64,000 nucleotides of DNA from Nocardia sienata NBRC 100364 (GTDB taxonomy: Bacteria > Actinomycetota > Actinomycetes > Mycobacteriales > Mycobacteriaceae): the NCBI RefSeq assembly GCF_001613205.1, contig NZ_BDBX01000016.1:62001-126000 (forward strand), written 5' to 3'. A program made the translations under genes and the position numbers. Each line of letters opens with the position of its first letter. Within the stretch, counting starts at the first letter, position 1. Below, one piece after another: positions 1 to 9,902 of the stretch. Below the pieces are notes generated by a model. It had not been told where the DNA came from, ran no database searches, and was given only the letters and a program-made list of their open reading frames with translations.

Positions 1-592
1 TCGTTCAGCTAACATCCAGCAGGCGGTGGCGGGCTTACATTGGTGCTTTCATTTGCAAGTACATTTGGTTTTTACTGGTCACGGACATATCCGTAACCAT
101 GGTTACGGATAACGGCAAACCGGTTCGCCACGCAGTTCCCCCGAACAGCCGTTAACTCGACCGCCCCCACGCCGACCTGCGCGTTCGCGCGCCGATAACA
201 CGGTTGCCGGCCGGGTGGAGGGAACGAAAAATACCTAGAGTTTGTTTAACCCGCGCAAACCCGCCGCACCCCCCGTACGGCGGCCCGGTAAACACCTCGC
301 GGTAGTTAACCAAGACGATTCCGGGACGTGAACTGGGTCACGGGACCGGACTGGTGAGGTAACCCTCAGCAGCGCCGCCGCAATCGAAAAGTTCTGGTGT
401 GACCTTGGTCTCATTCAGGCATACCGCGAGTACGTCGCGCTGTTCGCGGCCGGGGCGACCAACGCAGCGGCCCCGCCGCGACCTGCCGGAACACTCTTCC
501 GGCGCGGTCTCGGCGGGGCCGCGAAACGAAGGAGGCCGCAGCGGCGATCGCGAGTGGCGCGAGCACCGTTGCGGCCTCGGAACATCGTGAGA
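1..592. other. Non-coding leader with no recognisable gene
   Basis: I find no convincing reading frame here; the short frames present have no family resemblance. The stretch is less GC-rich at its left end and holds a perfect palindrome near base 100, listed separately. It probably contains the promoter of a gene beyond the left edge. Confidence 0.5.
88..111. promoter_or_regulatory. 24-bp perfect palindrome, candidate operator
   Basis: The 12-base half TATCCGTAACCA is followed directly by its reverse complement. It lies in a relatively AT-rich stretch and looks like a site for a dimeric repressor such as a TetR-type protein. The regulator and target are not visible in the window. Confidence 0.5.
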
Positions 593-1360
593 TCACATGA
601 GGGCGCCGCCGTCGACCCGGATCTCGGTGCCGGTGATGTAGCGGCCGTCATCGGAACCGACCATTGCCACCACCCCGGCGATATCCTCCGGGCTCCCCAG
701 CGCACCACCGTTCAGCCAACCGGTCAGCCGGGCGAAGAGGGACCAGTCCGCGCCCTCCGGCTGCTCGGTGATGGATTCGGTGGTGATCCCGCTCATGATT
801 CCGGCGGGAACGATATTGACCGCTCGCAGCCCCTGCTTCGCGTACTCCAAACCTATCGCGTGGGTGAACGAGGCCACACCGCCCTTGGAGGCGGCATAGG
901 CGGCCAGATAAGGGGCCGACTGGAAGGCCGATGTCGAGGACAGATTGATCACCACGCCCCGGCCGGACTCCAGCAGGGCAGGCAGCAGCGCCTGGGTCAC
1001 CAGGAACGTACCCGTGAGATTGACGGTGATGATCCGGTTCCACTCGTCGAGCGGCATCTCGTGCGTGCGGGCCGGTTTCAGAATCCCCGCGCAGTTGACC
1101 AGCACGTCCAACCCGCCGAGGGTTCCCAGCGCGGTCTCGCCGGCCGCACGCACCGACTCGATATCCGCGATGTCCACCACCACAGTGCCGAGCCGGTCGG
1201 CCGCGTCGCCGGCCTTCTCCACTGTGGCCGCCAGACCGGGCTCGTTGATATCGGCGGCGACGAGCTGCGCTCCCTCGTCCAGCAGCCGCAGGGCCACGCC
1301 CTGGCCGATCCCCGATCCCGCACCTGTCACCACTACTCGACGGCCTTCATATCTCCGCAT
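593..1360 (-). CDS. SDR family NAD(P)-dependent oxidoreductase
   Basis: A classical short-chain dehydrogenase/reductase of 255 residues, probably cytosolic. The dinucleotide-binding motif TGAGSGIG is at residues 12-19, the NAG motif (NCAG) near residue 89, the catalytic Ser near 142 and the Tyr-x3-Lys pair at 155/159. The C-terminal IRVDGG-type ending is also typical. The frame stays open upstream to 1432, but the ATG at 1360 puts the Rossmann motif at the usual distance from the N-terminus. The substrate cannot be told from sequence. It stands alone, with its 5' end facing tRNA-Leu. Confidence 0.88.
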   Translation of the reverse strand: MRRYEGRRVVVTGAGSGIGQGVALRLLDEGAQLVAADINEPGLAATVEKAGDAADRLGTVVVDIADIESVRAAGETALGTLGGLDVLVNCAGILKPARTHEMPLDEWNRIITVNLTGTFLVTQALLPALLESGRGVVINLSSTSAFQSAPYLAAYAASKGGVASFTHAIGLEYAKQGLRAVNIVPAGIMSGITTESITEQPEGADWSLFARLTGWLNGGALGSPEDIAGVVAMVGSDDGRYITGTEIRVDGGALM

Positions 1361-1536
1361 GGCATGAATTAGAACAGGTTCGAATCGCGAGTCAACGGGT
1401 TCGGCGGATTTTCCGGCATGTTTCTGCAACACGTTCTAGATGATCTACGAACCGCGGCCGGCCGATCATGACCAAGGACACACCGATGTAGCAGACCATC
1501 GTGCCGGACCGGCCGCCGCCTGGACAGCAGAAAAGA

Positions 1537-1571
1537 AAGAAGCCGTGGACCCGGAGGATCCACGGCTTCTT
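1537..1571 (-). terminator. Rho-independent terminator of tRNA-Leu
   Basis: A perfect 13-bp stem (1537-1549 with 1559-1571, arm AAGAAGCCGTGGA) has a 9-base loop. Read on the minus strand it is followed by a T-rich tail (TTCTTTTC type), so it ends the tRNA-Leu transcript. Confidence 0.85.
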
Positions 1572-1576
1572 CTCGG

Positions 1577-1659
1577 TGGGCGAAGGGGGACTTGAACCCC
1601 CACGTCCCGAAGGACACTGGCACCTGAAGCCAGCGCGTCTGCCATTCCGCCACTCGCCC
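1577..1659 (-). tRNA. tRNA-Leu (anticodon CAG)
   Basis: The minus strand folds as a class II tRNA with a long variable arm. The acceptor stem is GGGCGAG paired to CTCGCCC with one G-U; the anticodon loop TTCAGGT is closed by CTGGC/GCCAG, and the T-loop is GTTCAAGTC. CCA is not encoded. A tRNA-Leu next to fhaA is part of the conserved mycobacterial order. Confidence 0.95.
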
Positions 1660-1908
1660 GAGCGACGGTCAGACACTAGCACGGAGATGTCCACGAGGCG
1701 AAATCACGTGGTCACGACGTTTTCGGAGCCGCCGCCGACCAGCGTCCGGAGCCCGCCGGCAGCCAGGGAGGGAACTCCGGGGCGGTTGCGGTAGTTACAG
1801 GTACAGCGGAACGTGGATATCATGCAGAGAACGTGCTCGTAGAACGACACGCCGTATTCGCGTGCCGTCGTAAAGAATGAGGAGAGACTCACCGAAGGGA
1901 GGGCCCGG

Positions 1909-3264
1909 ATGGGGATCGTCTCGCGTTTCGAGCGTCGCCTACAGGGCGCCGTCGGTGACGTCTTCGCCAGAGTCTTCGGCGGGAACGTCGTTCCCCAGGA
2001 GGTCGAGGCAGCGCTGCAGCGTGAGGCCGCCGACAACGTCCGAGATGTCGGTGGTGGGCATCTGCTCGCACCCAACAGCTACGTGATCACCATCAACTCG
2101 TCGGACCACCGGCAGCTCGACGCCGATCACGACCTCACAACCCGCGCTTTCGCCAAACATCTGCAGGATTACATCCGTGAGCAAGGCTGGCAGACCTATG
2201 GCGAAGTACACGTGGCATTCGAGGCATCCCCTACGCTGCACACCGGAATGTTCAGGACGAGCGGTCGCGTCGACCCCGACGCCGGCCGCGGAGCCGCACC
2301 GGCTCACCGCCCCGAACCGCTACAACGACCCGCTAACCCGCAACCAGGAGCTGGCCCCATGACGCAGAACTCTGGCTACGACCCGAGCCGTGAGCACGCG
2401 GAGTCCGATCCACGTAATCGCGGGTACGCTCCCGGACCCGTGGGACGCGGGCCGCAGAACGGCGCGTACCCCGAGGACTACGGTCCCGGTGCGCCCTACG
2501 GCGGCGGCCCGGATTATCAGAACGGCTACGACTACCAGCAGGGCGGCGCCGCCTACGACCAGCAGGCCTACGGCGCCCAGCAGGGTGGCTACGACCAGGG
2601 CTACGGTCAGCAGGGCTATGCCCAGCCCGGATACGACCAGGGTTACGACCAGCAGGGCTACGGCCAGCAGCCCGGCTACGACCAGGCCGGCTATCAGGGC
2701 CAGCCCGGCTACGACCAGGGGTACCAGGGCCAGCAGGGCGGCTACGACCAGGGCTACGACCAGCAGGGCTATGCCCAGCAGGGCTACGACCAGCAGGGCT
2801 ATGCCCAGCCCGGGTACGACCAGGGTTACGACCAGCAGGGCTACGGCCAGCAGCCCGGCTACGACCAGGGTTACGACCAGCAGGCCTACGGCCAGCCGCA
2901 GGGCCAGGGCTACCCCCCGCAGGCCCAGCAGGGCGGATACGGCGCACCGGGCGGATACACGCCGGCGGCCGGGCCCGGTTTCTCCGCGACCCTCGCGCTC
3001 GATGACGGCAGCGGCCGGACCTACCAGCTGCGGGAAGGCAGCAACATCATCGGCCGCGGGCAGGACGCGCATTTCCGGCTCCCCGATACCGGTGTCTCCC
3101 GGCGCCATATCGAGGTCCGCTGGGACGGCCAGACCGCGATGCTGTCCGACCTCGGCTCCACAAACGGCACCCTGGTGAACGGGTCTCCAGTACAGGACTG
3201 GCAACTCGCCGACGGCGATGTCATCCGTGCCGGGCACTCCGAGATCCTCATCCGTATCGTCTGA
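1909..3264 (+). CDS. fhaA: FhaA: DUF3662 and FHA domain protein
   Basis: FhaA is an adaptor that binds phosphothreonine made by the PknA/PknB kinases; in mycobacteria it binds the pseudokinase part of MurJ and modulates peptidoglycan precursor export. The N-terminal DUF3662 domain covers about residues 1-125. It is followed by a low-complexity Gly/Tyr/Gln/Asp tract at about 195-345 and a C-terminal FHA domain (about 365-451) with the hallmark GRG, SRRHI and LGSTNGT motifs. The ATG follows a GAAGGGAGG ribosome site. It is the first gene of the kinase operon. The tract is much longer than a simple linker and is clearly a product of tandem duplication. Confidence 0.96.
   Translation: MGIVSRFERRLQGAVGDVFARVFGGNVVPQEVEAALQREAADNVRDVGGGHLLAPNSYVITINSSDHRQLDADHDLTTRAFAKHLQDYIREQGWQTYGEVHVAFEASPTLHTGMFRTSGRVDPDAGRGAAPAHRPEPLQRPANPQPGAGPMTQNSGYDPSREHAESDPRNRGYAPGPVGRGPQNGAYPEDYGPGAPYGGGPDYQNGYDYQQGGAAYDQQAYGAQQGGYDQGYGQQGYAQPGYDQGYDQQGYGQQPGYDQAGYQGQPGYDQGYQGQQGGYDQGYDQQGYAQQGYDQQGYAQPGYDQGYDQQGYGQQPGYDQGYDQQAYGQPQGQGYPPQAQQGGYGAPGGYTPAAGPGFSATLALDDGSGRTYQLREGSNIIGRGQDAHFRLPDTGVSRRHIEVRWDGQTAMLSDLGSTNGTLVNGSPVQDWQLADGDVIRAGHSEILIRIV
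2541..2930 (+). repeat. In-frame tandem repeat encoding GYDQ-type units in FhaA
   Basis: Units such as GGCTACGACCAG and CAGCAGGGCTA recur about twenty times in frame, giving repeating peptides such as [15 protein letters not shown]. The near-identical copies suggest recent slippage or unequal exchange, so copy number probably varies between strains. Confidence 0.9.
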
Positions 3265-3466
3265 TGCCGTAGGCTCGCCGTGCGGATCACGGGGCGGCTC
3301 TCGCATAATGGGGCGGCCTAATCGTGATCGGTATCGTCCGACGGCCCTATGATGTGCCAACACACGCGCGGCACCGCACAGCGGTCCGCCGGGACGAGCA
3401 TCGCAGTGGGGTGGGTCGCACCACGCCTACAGCACCGACACACGGTCGAACAGGAGGTGGAGCGCC

Positions 3467-3934
3467 GTGCAGGGATTGATCTTGCAGTTGACCCGAGCCG
3501 GGTTCCTCCTGCTGCTGTGGCTGTTCGTGTGGGCAATCCTGCGTACCCTCCGCAGTGATATCTACGCGGCCTCCGGTAAACGACTGCAGACCCGGGGACC
3601 GCGTGGTTCCGCGGTACTGCCGTCCATACGCCGGGGCCAGAAGGGCGCCAAATATCTTGTGGTGACTCAAGGTTCTCTCGCCGGTACCCGCATAACGCTC
3701 GGTACCCAACCGGTGCTGATCGGCCGTGCGGACGATTCCACGCTGGTGCTCACCGATGATTACGCCTCCACCCGACATGCCCGGCTGTCCCTACGCGGTG
3801 ACGACTGGTACGTCGAAGACCTCGGCTCGACCAACGGTACCTACCTGGATCGCGCCAAAGTCACCACCGCAGTCCGCGTTCCGCTCGGCACTCCTGTCCG
3901 GGTCGGCAAGACAGTGATCGAGCTCCGATCGTGA
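3467..3934 (+). CDS. fhaB: FhaB (FipA): membrane-anchored FHA domain protein
   Basis: A 155-residue phosphothreonine reader of the kinase operon. One N-terminal transmembrane segment (about residues 9-27, rich in Leu and Trp) is followed by a basic stretch and a C-terminal FHA domain (about 65-150) with GRADDST, STRHARL and LGSTNGTY motifs. The GTG start at 3467 is preceded by a strong AGGAGGT. Its stop overlaps the pstP start by 4 bases, so the two are translationally coupled. In mycobacteria the orthologue links Ser/Thr kinase signalling to septum and elongation proteins. Confidence 0.95.
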   Translation: MQGLILQLTRAGFLLLLWLFVWAILRTLRSDIYAASGKRLQTRGPRGSAVLPSIRRGQKGAKYLVVTQGSLAGTRITLGTQPVLIGRADDSTLVLTDDYASTRHARLSLRGDDWYVEDLGSTNGTYLDRAKVTTAVRVPLGTPVRVGKTVIELRS

Positions 3935-5427
3935 CACTTGTTCTCCGCTACGCAGCGCGCAGCGACCGCGGCCTCGTCCGCGCCAACAACGAAGACTCCG
4001 TCTACGCCGGCGCCCGCCTGCTGGCCCTTGCCGACGGCATGGGTGGCCACGCGGCCGGCGAAGTGGCGTCGCAACTGATGATCGCCGCCCTGGCGCATCT
4101 GGACGACGACGAACCCGGCGAGGATCTGCTCGGCAAACTGAACCGGGCCACCCACGCGGGTAACGCCGCCATCGCCGAACAGGTCGAGGAAGAGCCCGAA
4201 CTCGACGGTATGGGCACCACGCTCACCGCCATCCTGTTCGCCGGCAAAAAGCTCGGCATGGTCCATATCGGGGATTCGCGCGCCTATATGCTGCGCGACG
4301 GCGAACTGGCCCAGATCACCCGCGACGACACGTTCGTCCAGTCGCTGGTGGACGAGGGCCGGATCACCGCCGAACAGGCTCATACTCATCCGCAGCGTTC
4401 ACTGATCATGCGTGCGCTCACCGGTAACGAGATCGAGCCGACACTGGTGATGCGCGAGGCCCGGGCCGGGGACCGCTATCTGCTGTGCTCGGACGGTCTG
4501 TCCGATGTGGTGAGCGACGAAACCATCGCCAACACGATGCGCGAGGGCAGTACCGACGAATGCGCCGACCGGCTCATCGAGCTCGCACTGCGCAGTGGCG
4601 GTCCGGACAATGTGACCGTCGTCGTCGCCGATGTCATCGACCTCGACTACGGCCAGAGTCATCCGATCGTGGCCGGCGCCGCGTCCGGGGAAGCCGAGGA
4701 CAACCCGCCGCCGAACACCGCGGCCGGGCGGGCCGCCGCTATGCGACCGCCGGCCGCCGCCCCGCGCCGGGCCGCCGGTGAGCCCGAGCCGCAACCGAAG
4801 AAGTCGCACAAACTGCGTTGGCTGCTGCTGGCGGTCGCCCTCGTGCTCGCGGTCGTGATCGGCCTGGTCGTCGGCTACAAGATGATCCGGACCAACTACT
4901 ACGTCGGGGCCGACAACGACAGTGTCGTGGTCATGCAGGGGCTGCCGGGGTCGATCCTGGGCTACTCGATCCACGAGGTGAACCTGGTCGGCTGCGTCAC
5001 CGCCAAGGGCGAGCTCAGCCTTGTCGACAGCGGCGCCGCCCTGCCGCAGGGCTGCCGGGTGCTGAAGGTCAGCGATCTGGAACAGACCGGCCGTGACCAG
5101 GTCGAGCGCGGGCTGCCGCCCGGCACCCTGGACAAGGCCCGCGAGCAGATGGCGGTCCTGGCCGACCGTGAGCTGCTGCCGGTGTGCAAGAAGAATGCCT
5201 CGGCCGCCCAGCCGGGCGTGGTCACCACCACCCCCGCTCCCGCTCCGGCACCGCCCGCGCCGACGCCCACCGACGCGGCTCCGCCCGCTCCGGCCGGCCA
5301 GCCGCCCGCGCCCGGCGCAGGCGGTGAGAACCCCGCGCCGCCCGCGCCCCCGACCACTACCGTCCCGGCTCCGACGACCACCGCTGTGCCCCAGATCGCC
5401 GGGGAGAACTGCCGGGTGACGGACTGA
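3931..5427 (+). CDS. pstP: PstP: PP2C-family Ser/Thr protein phosphatase
   Basis: This metal-dependent phosphatase reverses PknA/PknB phosphorylation. The cytoplasmic PP2C domain (about residues 5-235) shows the metal-binding and catalytic motifs RSDRG, ADGMGGH, GDSRAYM, SDGLSD and GGPDNVT. A juxtamembrane linker, one transmembrane helix at about 294-318, and an extracellular domain ending in a Pro/Thr/Ala-rich tail follow. It starts with a GTG inside the fhaB stop, and its TGA shares one base with the rodA ATG. Confidence 0.96.
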   Translation: MTLVLRYAARSDRGLVRANNEDSVYAGARLLALADGMGGHAAGEVASQLMIAALAHLDDDEPGEDLLGKLNRATHAGNAAIAEQVEEEPELDGMGTTLTAILFAGKKLGMVHIGDSRAYMLRDGELAQITRDDTFVQSLVDEGRITAEQAHTHPQRSLIMRALTGNEIEPTLVMREARAGDRYLLCSDGLSDVVSDETIANTMREGSTDECADRLIELALRSGGPDNVTVVVADVIDLDYGQSHPIVAGAASGEAEDNPPPNTAAGRAAAMRPPAAAPRRAAGEPEPQPKKSHKLRWLLLAVALVLAVVIGLVVGYKMIRTNYYVGADNDSVVVMQGLPGSILGYSIHEVNLVGCVTAKGELSLVDSGAALPQGCRVLKVSDLEQTGRDQVERGLPPGTLDKAREQMAVLADRELLPVCKKNASAAQPGVVTTTPAPAPAPPAPTPTDAAPPAPAGQPPAPGAGGENPAPPAPPTTTVPAPTTTAVPQIAGENCRVTD

Positions 5428-6905
5428 TGTCCGCACCGGCACCACCGTCCGCCGGGGCTTTTCCGAGTCCCCCGGGCGGTTTCGCTCCGGCGCCGTCGCC
5501 GACGACCCGGCGCAATACCGAGCTCATGTTGCTCGGATTCGCGGCGCTGATCACCACCGCCGCACTGGCACTGGTGGAAGCCAGCCAGGAAGAATCGCTG
5601 ACCTGGGATATAGCCAAGCTCGGCCTGGCCTATCTCGGCCTTTTCGCCGTCGCGCACCTGGCGGTACGCCGTTTCGCGCCCTACACCGATCCGTTGCTGC
5701 TGCCGATCGTGGCGCTGCTCAACGGAGTCGGCCTCGTGCTGATCCACCGGCTCGATCTGGCCGATCAGCAGACCGCCGCCTACAACTCCTGGGAGATCCC
5801 CTCCCCCGACGCCAACCAGCAGATCCTGTGGACCGCGCTGGGCATTGTCATGTTCGTCGCGATCCTGCTGGTGCTGCGCGACTACCGCACACTGGCCAAG
5901 TACGCCTACACCCTCGGTCTCGTCGGATTGGTGGCTCTCGCGATCCCGGCGCTCCTGCCCGGTTCGCTGTCGGAGGTCAACGGCGCCAAGATCTGGATCC
6001 GGCTGCCCGGCCTGAGCCTGCAGCCCGGCGAATTCGCGAAGATTCTGTTGATCATCTTCTTCGCCTCGGTACTGGTCTCCAAGCGTGAGCTGTTCACCGC
6101 GGCCGGGCGGCACTTCCTCGGTATGGAGTTCCCGCGGGCCCGCGATATGGGTCCGATCCTGGCCGTGTGGATCGTGTGCATCGGCGTCCTGGTGTTCGAG
6201 AAGGATCTCGGCACCTCGCTGCTGATCTTCAGCACGGTCCTGGTGATGCTCTACATCGCGACCGAACGCGTGGGCTGGCTGCTCATCGGCGGCGGTCTGC
6301 TCGCGCTCGGTTTCGTCTTCGCCTATCAGCTGTTCGGGCATGTCCGAGTGCGCGTGCAGACCTGGCTGCATCCGTTCGACGACTACAACAACACCGGCTA
6401 CCAGATCGTGCAATCGCTGTTCGGCCTGGCCACCGGTGGTCTGGCGGGTACCGGCCTGGGCGCCGGACGACCATCGCAGGTGCCGTTCGCCAAAACCGAC
6501 TTCATCGTGACGACCATCGGTGAGGAACTCGGTCTCATCGGCCTGACCGCGATCCTGATCCTGTTCCTGGTGCTGGTGCTGCGCGGTATGCGCACCGCGC
6601 TGGCGATCCGGGACAGTTTCGGCAAACTGCTCGCGGCCGGGCTCTCGTTCACCATCGCCATCCAGGTCTTCGTGGTGGTGGGCGGCGTGACCAAGCTGAT
6701 CCCGCTGACCGGTCTCACCACACCGTTCGTCTCCTACGGCGGTTCCTCGCTGCTGGCGAACTATGTGCTGATCGCCCTGCTCATCAAGATCTCCGACGCG
6801 GCTCGTGAGCCCGCGCCGGCCCGCCGCCGCGAACCGGCCCCGGCGCCGTTGGCGGAAGCGCAGACAGTGATGGTGTCACGACGGCAAGGGGGTCTGCAGC
6901 GTTGA
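5427..6905 (+). CDS. rodA: RodA: SEDS-family peptidoglycan glycosyltransferase
   Basis: A 492-residue polytopic membrane protein of the FtsW/RodA/SpoVE family that polymerises lipid II glycan strands during elongation. Conserved SEDS features include a lipid-facing loop with QPGEFAK, the DLGTSLL stretch (catalytic Asp region) and the C-terminal [14 protein letters not shown] motif. It is followed in overlapping register by pbpA, its usual transpeptidase partner. RodA rather than FtsW is inferred from the operon; ftsW normally sits in the division cluster. Confidence 0.95.
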   Translation: MSAPAPPSAGAFPSPPGGFAPAPSPTTRRNTELMLLGFAALITTAALALVEASQEESLTWDIAKLGLAYLGLFAVAHLAVRRFAPYTDPLLLPIVALLNGVGLVLIHRLDLADQQTAAYNSWEIPSPDANQQILWTALGIVMFVAILLVLRDYRTLAKYAYTLGLVGLVALAIPALLPGSLSEVNGAKIWIRLPGLSLQPGEFAKILLIIFFASVLVSKRELFTAAGRHFLGMEFPRARDMGPILAVWIVCIGVLVFEKDLGTSLLIFSTVLVMLYIATERVGWLLIGGGLLALGFVFAYQLFGHVRVRVQTWLHPFDDYNNTGYQIVQSLFGLATGGLAGTGLGAGRPSQVPFAKTDFIVTTIGEELGLIGLTAILILFLVLVLRGMRTALAIRDSFGKLLAAGLSFTIAIQVFVVVGGVTKLIPLTGLTTPFVSYGGSSLLANYVLIALLIKISDAAREPAPARRREPAPAPLAEAQTVMVSRRQGGLQR

Positions 6906-8368
6906 ACACACCATTACGCCGCGTCGCCATGGCGGTCATGGTGATGATCGTCGCTCTGCTGCTCAACGCGACCTATGTCCAGGTCATCAAAGCCGACGAC
7001 TACCGCGCCGACCCCCGTAACTCGCGGGTGCTGCTCGACGAGTACTCCCGCCAGCGCGGCCAGATCTCGGCCGGCGGCGCCGTGCTGGCCAGCTCGGTGG
7101 CCACCGACGACCGCTACAAGTATCTGCGCGTCTACCCCACCGATCCGCAGGCCTACGCCCCGGTCACCGGTTTCTACTCCATGCAGTACGGCAGCACGGG
7201 GCTGGAACGGGCCGAGGACCCGGTGCTCAACGGTTCGGACGCCCAGCTCTTCGGCAGCCGGCTGGTCGACCTGATCTCCGGCCGTGACCCCCGCGGCGGC
7301 AATGTCGTCACCACCATCGACCCGGTGATGCAGCAGGTCGCCTACAACGAACTCACCAGCAAGGGTTACACCGGCTCGGTGGTGGCGATCGAACCCAGTA
7401 CCGGCAAGATCCTGACCATGGTGTCCACCCCCAGCTATGACCCGAACCTGCTGTCCGGGCACGACGGCGCCCAGGGCACCCAGGCGTGGGAGGACCTCGG
7501 CGCCGACGAGGACCAGCCGATGCTCAACCGGGCGATTTCGCAAACCTACCCGCCCGGCTCCACCTTCAAGGTGGTCGTCACGGCGGCCGCGCTGTCCAAC
7601 GGGAAGGCCGATCCCCAGTCCCAGTTCACCGCGGCGCCCAACATCACCCTGCCGGGCACGAGCACGACCCTGGAGAACTACAACGGCTCGACCTGCGGTT
7701 CCGGCGCCACCGCCACCCTCTACGAGGCGTTCCGGCGCTCGTGCAACACCGCGTTCGTGGAACTCGGTGTCGATGTCGGGGCGGCAGCCCTGGAAGACGA
7801 GGCCGCGGCGTTCGGTATCGGACCGCACCGCGGTATTCCGATGCCGGTCGCCGAGAGCACCGTGGGCAGCATCCCGGACAACGCCGCTCTCGCGCAGAGC
7901 AGTATCGGCCAGCGTGATGTCGCGCTCACCCCGCTCGACAATGCCGTGATCGCCGCTACCGTGGCCAACGGCGGCGTCCGGATGGAGCCCTACCTCGTCG
8001 ACCAGCTGCAGAACCCGGATCTGAGCGAGCTGTCCACCACCGAACCGGTCTCGGTCGGTCAGGCCGTGAGCGCCGATGTAGCGTCTACGCTGACCGACCT
8101 GATGGTCGCCTCGGAGGAGAACACCGCGGGCAGCGGCGGAACGTCCTATCGGATCGCGTCGAAGACCGGTACGGCCGAACACGGCGCCGATCCGCGGAAC
8201 ACTCCACCGCATGCCTGGTACATAGCCTTCGCACCTGCCGAGAACCCGAAGATCGCCATCGCGGTCATCGTGGAGAACGGTGGTGACCGGGCGCTGGCGG
8301 CAACAGGCGGGTCGGTCGCCGCGCCGGTCGCCCGGGCGGTGCTGGACGCAGGTCTGCGAGGTCGCTGA
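6902..8368 (+). CDS. pbpA: PbpA: class B penicillin-binding protein
   Basis: A 488-residue D,D-transpeptidase working with RodA. An N-terminal membrane anchor (about residues 8-27) precedes a dimerisation region and a transpeptidase domain with the active-site motifs STFK, SCN and KTGTAEHG. The start is an unusual TTG at 6902 overlapping the rodA stop; this is the only start that keeps the membrane anchor complete and keeps the coupling. In mycobacteria the orthologue is phosphorylated by PknB. Confidence 0.95.
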   Translation: MNTPLRRVAMAVMVMIVALLLNATYVQVIKADDYRADPRNSRVLLDEYSRQRGQISAGGAVLASSVATDDRYKYLRVYPTDPQAYAPVTGFYSMQYGSTGLERAEDPVLNGSDAQLFGSRLVDLISGRDPRGGNVVTTIDPVMQQVAYNELTSKGYTGSVVAIEPSTGKILTMVSTPSYDPNLLSGHDGAQGTQAWEDLGADEDQPMLNRAISQTYPPGSTFKVVVTAAALSNGKADPQSQFTAAPNITLPGTSTTLENYNGSTCGSGATATLYEAFRRSCNTAFVELGVDVGAAALEDEAAAFGIGPHRGIPMPVAESTVGSIPDNAALAQSSIGQRDVALTPLDNAVIAATVANGGVRMEPYLVDQLQNPDLSELSTTEPVSVGQAVSADVASTLTDLMVASEENTAGSGGTSYRIASKTGTAEHGADPRNTPPHAWYIAFAPAENPKIAIAVIVENGGDRALAATGGSVAAPVARAVLDAGLRGR

Positions 8369-8405
8369 ACGAGATGGATGTGCGAGTGAATCTGCGGGGA
8401 ACCCG

Positions 8406-9902
8406 ATGCTGACAAACGGCGCGTTGATCGCGGACCGCTACCGGCTGCAGCGGCTGATCGCCACCGGTGGGATGGGCCAGGTCTGGGAAGCCCTGGACAC
8501 CCGGCTGGATCGCCGGGTCGCGGTCAAGGTCCTCAAGTCGGAGTTCTCCGCCGACCCGACCTTCCGGCACCGGTTCCGTACCGAGGCGAAGACCACCGCG
8601 CAGCTGAACCATTCCGGTATCGCGGGTATCTACGACTACGGCGAAACCTACGACCCCCAGGGCGGGGAAACCGCCTATCTGGTGATGGAACTGGTCCAGG
8701 GCGAGCCGCTCAACACGGTGTTGAACCGGCTCGGCCGGCTGTCGGTGGCCCAGGGCCTGGACCTGCTGGAACAGACCGGTCGCGCACTCCAGGTCGCGCA
8801 TCTGGCCGGCGTGGTGCACCGCGATGTGAAACCGGGAAATATCCTGGTCACCCCCACCGGGCAGGTGAAGATCACCGATTTCGGTATCGCCAAGGCGGTC
8901 GATGCCTCACCGGTCACCAAGACCGGCATGGTGATGGGCACCGCGCAGTACATCGCGCCCGAACAGGCGGTCGGCGAGGACGCCACCGCGGCCAGCGATG
9001 TGTATTCCCTCGGTGTCGTCGGATACGAGGCGCTCGCCGGGCAGCGGCCGTTCACCGGAGACGGCGCTCTCACCGTCGCGATGAAGCACGTCCGCGAAGT
9101 GCCGCCGCCGATGCCCACCGACCTGCCGCCGAATGTGCGCGAACTGGTCGAGATCACGCTGGCCAAGGATCCGGCCCACCGGTACGCCGACGGCGGTGAA
9201 TTCGCCGAGGCGGTCGCCGCGGTACGCTCGGGCCGCCGCCCGCCCCCGCCGCGCAATCTCCCGGTGGCCGGGCCCACCAGCGTGATCGCGGCTCCACTGC
9301 CGGGTTACGACGAGGCCGCTACCGTCCGGTACAACACGCCGCCCGCCGCCATGGCCGCGCCGGCAACCACATACGACCGCGGCGTACACGACCCCGGCGA
9401 CGACGAGTACCGCGACACCCCCCGCGGCGGCAGCCTCAACAAGAACCAGAAGTGGATGATCGCGCTGGGTATCGGTGCGCTGCTGCTGGGCGGTGCCGTC
9501 GTGTGGCTGCTGTTCGGCGGCGACACCAACCCGGAGGGAACTCCGCCGGGCACCTCCTCCACGGCACCCACCACCCGCCCGCTGCCGCCGCCGGTCACCA
9601 CCACCTACGAGGTGACCGAACCCCCGGTATGGACGCCGACCGTGGAACCCACCACCACTGCGCCGCCGGCCGCGCCCACCACCACGACCCCGCCGCAGCC
9701 CTCGACCACGTCGACTCAGCCGCCGACCACCACTTCGACGGCGCCGAGCACGACCGAGACGACGGCGAGCGAAGAGACCACCGGCGAAGAAGAGGAGACC
9801 ACTACGCGTCGCCGCCCGCCGGTCCCGACGATCGATATCCCCTTCCCAGGAGACCCTGTCGACAACATCGCGCCGGCCCTTAATCCGCAAGGACAGCCAT
9901 GA
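8406..9902 (+). CDS. pknA: PknA: transmembrane Ser/Thr protein kinase
   Basis: A Hanks-type kinase controlling cell shape. From the ATG at 8406 the kinase domain covers about residues 12-270, with a glycine-rich loop (ATGGMGQV), catalytic loop [16 protein letters not shown] and an APEQ-type P+1 region. A Pro-rich linker, a transmembrane helix at about 349-371 and a Thr/Pro-rich extracellular tail without PASTA domains follow. The frame is open further upstream inside pbpA, but only the ATG at 8406 starts at the family position. It overlaps pknB by 4 bases. Confidence 0.95.
   Translation: MLTNGALIADRYRLQRLIATGGMGQVWEALDTRLDRRVAVKVLKSEFSADPTFRHRFRTEAKTTAQLNHSGIAGIYDYGETYDPQGGETAYLVMELVQGEPLNTVLNRLGRLSVAQGLDLLEQTGRALQVAHLAGVVHRDVKPGNILVTPTGQVKITDFGIAKAVDASPVTKTGMVMGTAQYIAPEQAVGEDATAASDVYSLGVVGYEALAGQRPFTGDGALTVAMKHVREVPPPMPTDLPPNVRELVEITLAKDPAHRYADGGEFAEAVAAVRSGRRPPPPRNLPVAGPTSVIAAPLPGYDEAATVRYNTPPAAMAAPATTYDRGVHDPGDDEYRDTPRGGSLNKNQKWMIALGIGALLLGGAVVWLLFGGDTNPEGTPPGTSSTAPTTRPLPPPVTTTYEVTEPPVWTPTVEPTTTAPPAAPTTTTPPQPSTTSTQPPTTTSTAPSTTETTASEETTGEEEETTTRRRPPVPTIDIPFPGDPVDNIAPALNPQGQP

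Noticed and set aside
3348..3353. TATGAT as an internal promoter before fhaB
   Set aside because: No matching -35 at proper spacing, and the operon is expected to be transcribed from upstream of fhaA.
2320..3363. 347-codon minus-strand frame across fhaA
   Set aside because: It is a shadow of the repetitive GYDQ tract, producing Val/Leu-rich repeats with no family motif.
4399..6413. Long minus-strand frames opposite pstP and rodA
   Set aside because: Antisense shadows; sense genes have complete motifs and overlap-coupled starts.
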